NCBI GenBank assembly: GCA_031835245.1
Contig: JAVKOQ010000167.1
Coordinates: 57,124-121,123, forward strand
DNA length: 64,000 nucleotides
Direction: 5' to 3'
From: Balamuthia mandrillaris
Taxonomy: Eukaryota > Discosea > Longamoebia > Balamuthiidae
The notes under the pieces: generated by a model
What the model was told of the DNA's origin: nothing
Databases searched by the model: none
The model's input: only the letters and a program-made list of their open reading frames with translations
Made by a program: the position numbers and the translations under genes
Shown: positions 63,163 to 64,000 of the stretch, piece after piece
Layout: each line of letters opens with the position of its first letter
How positions within the stretch are numbered: position 1 is the stretch's first letter

Positions 63163-63903
63163 TTAGTGCAGGTTAAAGGAATCGTTCAAATAAATTAACA
63201 ACAAAGTCAAAAAGACGTATGCTTGGATGAAGACTATGCTAAATTCTAGAACAAAAATTAAAAATAGAATCGTAAACGAAACCAAAAATAAAAAAAAAAA
63301 CTTATTTTTAAACATAAAAAAATTAAAAGAGAGTAAAATATGCATTGAAATATGTCCTGCCATCATATTAGCAAAAAGCCGAAGAGATAAACTAAACGGC
63401 CTAATTAAGTACGAAATAATTTCTAAAACAACAAGAAAAGGAACAAGGGCCTTAGGAACATTTTGAGGAACGAACAATTGCAAAAATTTTAACTCAAAAT
63501 TAACAAATCCCAATAAAAAGATACCCAAAAAGGTTGAAAAACTAACCCCAAAAGTCTGTATAAAATGGCTCGTAATAGTAAAACTATAAGGAAAAATACC
63601 CAAAAAGTTAGAAAAAAGAACAAAAATAAAACAAATAAAGAAATAGAAAAAAAATTTTTTTGCTCGTAAATTATTTAGTTGATTATTAAACAAATTCAAT
63701 ACGAAAAAATAAAAAATATAAAGAAAATTGTAAAAATTGGAGACTCGCGTCGAAAACAACAACGGGAAGAAAAAAAAAGAAAAAAATAGAAACCATAACA
63801 AACCAAAAAAAACTGTTAAATTTGTTACAAAAATACTGAAAATACTATCACAACAACACTTAAATATAACATTTATCTGAAACTGTTCTAAGGGATTATT
63901 CAC
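63163..63903 (-). CDS. atp6: ATP synthase F0 subunit a
   Basis: The frame ends TAA 63163. Conserved helices are SNFLGIFPYSFTITSHFIQT, then LGIFLLGFVNFELKFLQLFV, the LEIISYLIRPFSLSLRLFAN segment with the essential Arg, and MMAGHISMHILLSFN. The family start (MNxPLEQF) fits the GTG at 63901-63903, giving NNPLEQFQINVIF and a 4-base gap to the nad7 stop. The open frame continues upstream to 63933, but that would overlap nad7 and has no ATG. Confidence 0.95.
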   Translation of the reverse strand: MNNPLEQFQINVIFKCCCDSIFSIFVTNLTVFFGLLWFLFFSFFFFPLLFSTRVSNFYNFLYIFYFFVLNLFNNQLNNLRAKKFFFYFFICFIFVLFSNFLGIFPYSFTITSHFIQTFGVSFSTFLGIFLLGFVNFELKFLQLFVPQNVPKALVPFLVVLEIISYLIRPFSLSLRLFANMMAGHISMHILLSFNFFMFKNKFFFLFLVSFTILFLIFVLEFSIVFIQAYVFLTLLLIYLNDSFNLH

Positions 63904-63907
63904 AAAT

Positions 63908-64000
63908 TTAACGATCGACTTCACCAAAAACAATATCCTGAGTACCTATAATTGTCACAACATCAGCTACCATGTGATTATGCGCCATAAAATCCAACCC
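63908..64000 (-). CDS. nad7: NADH dehydrogenase subunit 7, C-terminal end (partial)
   Basis: The last 30 codons are visible: [20 protein letters not shown] followed by [10 protein letters not shown] and TAA at 63908-63910. The [14 protein letters not shown] terminus is characteristic of the 49-kDa subunit (NuoD/Nad7) of complex I. The rest lies beyond the window edge. Confidence 0.93.
   Translation of the reverse strand, partial: GLDFMAHNHMVADVVTIIGTQDIVFGEVDR

Overview
This is a chimeric eukaryotic window. Bases 1 to about 41,300 are a gene-dense nuclear region of a protist. Genes are closely packed on both strands and broken by many short GT-AG introns, most of which carry a (CT)n tract on the sense strand. 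The conserved genes include a WAVE-complex NAP1 subunit, a CLU protein fused to leucine-rich repeats, a nucleoplasmin-like FKBP, a cullin that has only its N-terminal half, the CST/telomere subunit TEN1, a mannose-6-phosphate-receptor homologue, a VHS-GAT sorting protein, a PTER-type amidohydrolase, a mitochondrial carrier, a DA1-like LIM peptidase, a PX-PH-RhoGAP protein, an F-box/ankyrin protein and an Alba protein. A large single-exon Lys/Tyr/Gly repeat protein (4006-6723) is unlike anything I recognise. A TnpB/Fanzor-like C-terminal fragment lies at about 30.3 kb. Bases 41,600 to about 52,240 are a transposon graveyard. Three 5'-truncated copies of one LINE share the same 3' end and TAC-type tail, and each is flanked by a target-site duplication. 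A decayed Ty3/gypsy element carries one of these LINE copies inside its integrase. There are also inverted gag fragments and one open reading frame of unknown origin. Bases 52,315 to 64,000 are mitochondrial DNA, starting inside rps3 and ending inside nad7. In order along the minus strand they carry nad7, atp6, cob, nad4L, nad6 (C-terminal half), nad5, trnM, trnA, trnL, atp9, atp1, rpl11, rpl10-like, rps12, rps7, rpl2, rps19 and rps3. A two-gene island, rps16-rpl19, lies on the plus strand. UGA encodes tryptophan here, as shown by universally conserved Trp positions in nad5, cob, rpl2 and rps12. The ribosomal genes keep bacterial order (L11-L10-S12-S7-L2-S19-S3). Two of the three tRNAs have mismatches only at the 5' end of the acceptor stem, as expected if tRNAs are repaired by 5' editing. 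Gene-rich mtDNA, UGA=Trp, 5' tRNA mismatches and the ribosomal cluster suggest an amoeboid or flagellate protist, possibly an amoebozoan. I cannot place it with confidence. Either a large mtDNA piece is inserted in the nuclear genome or the contig is a nuclear/mitochondrial misjoin; the sequence alone does not decide. Nuclear exon boundaries given here are inferred by eye from GT-AG sites and protein similarity.
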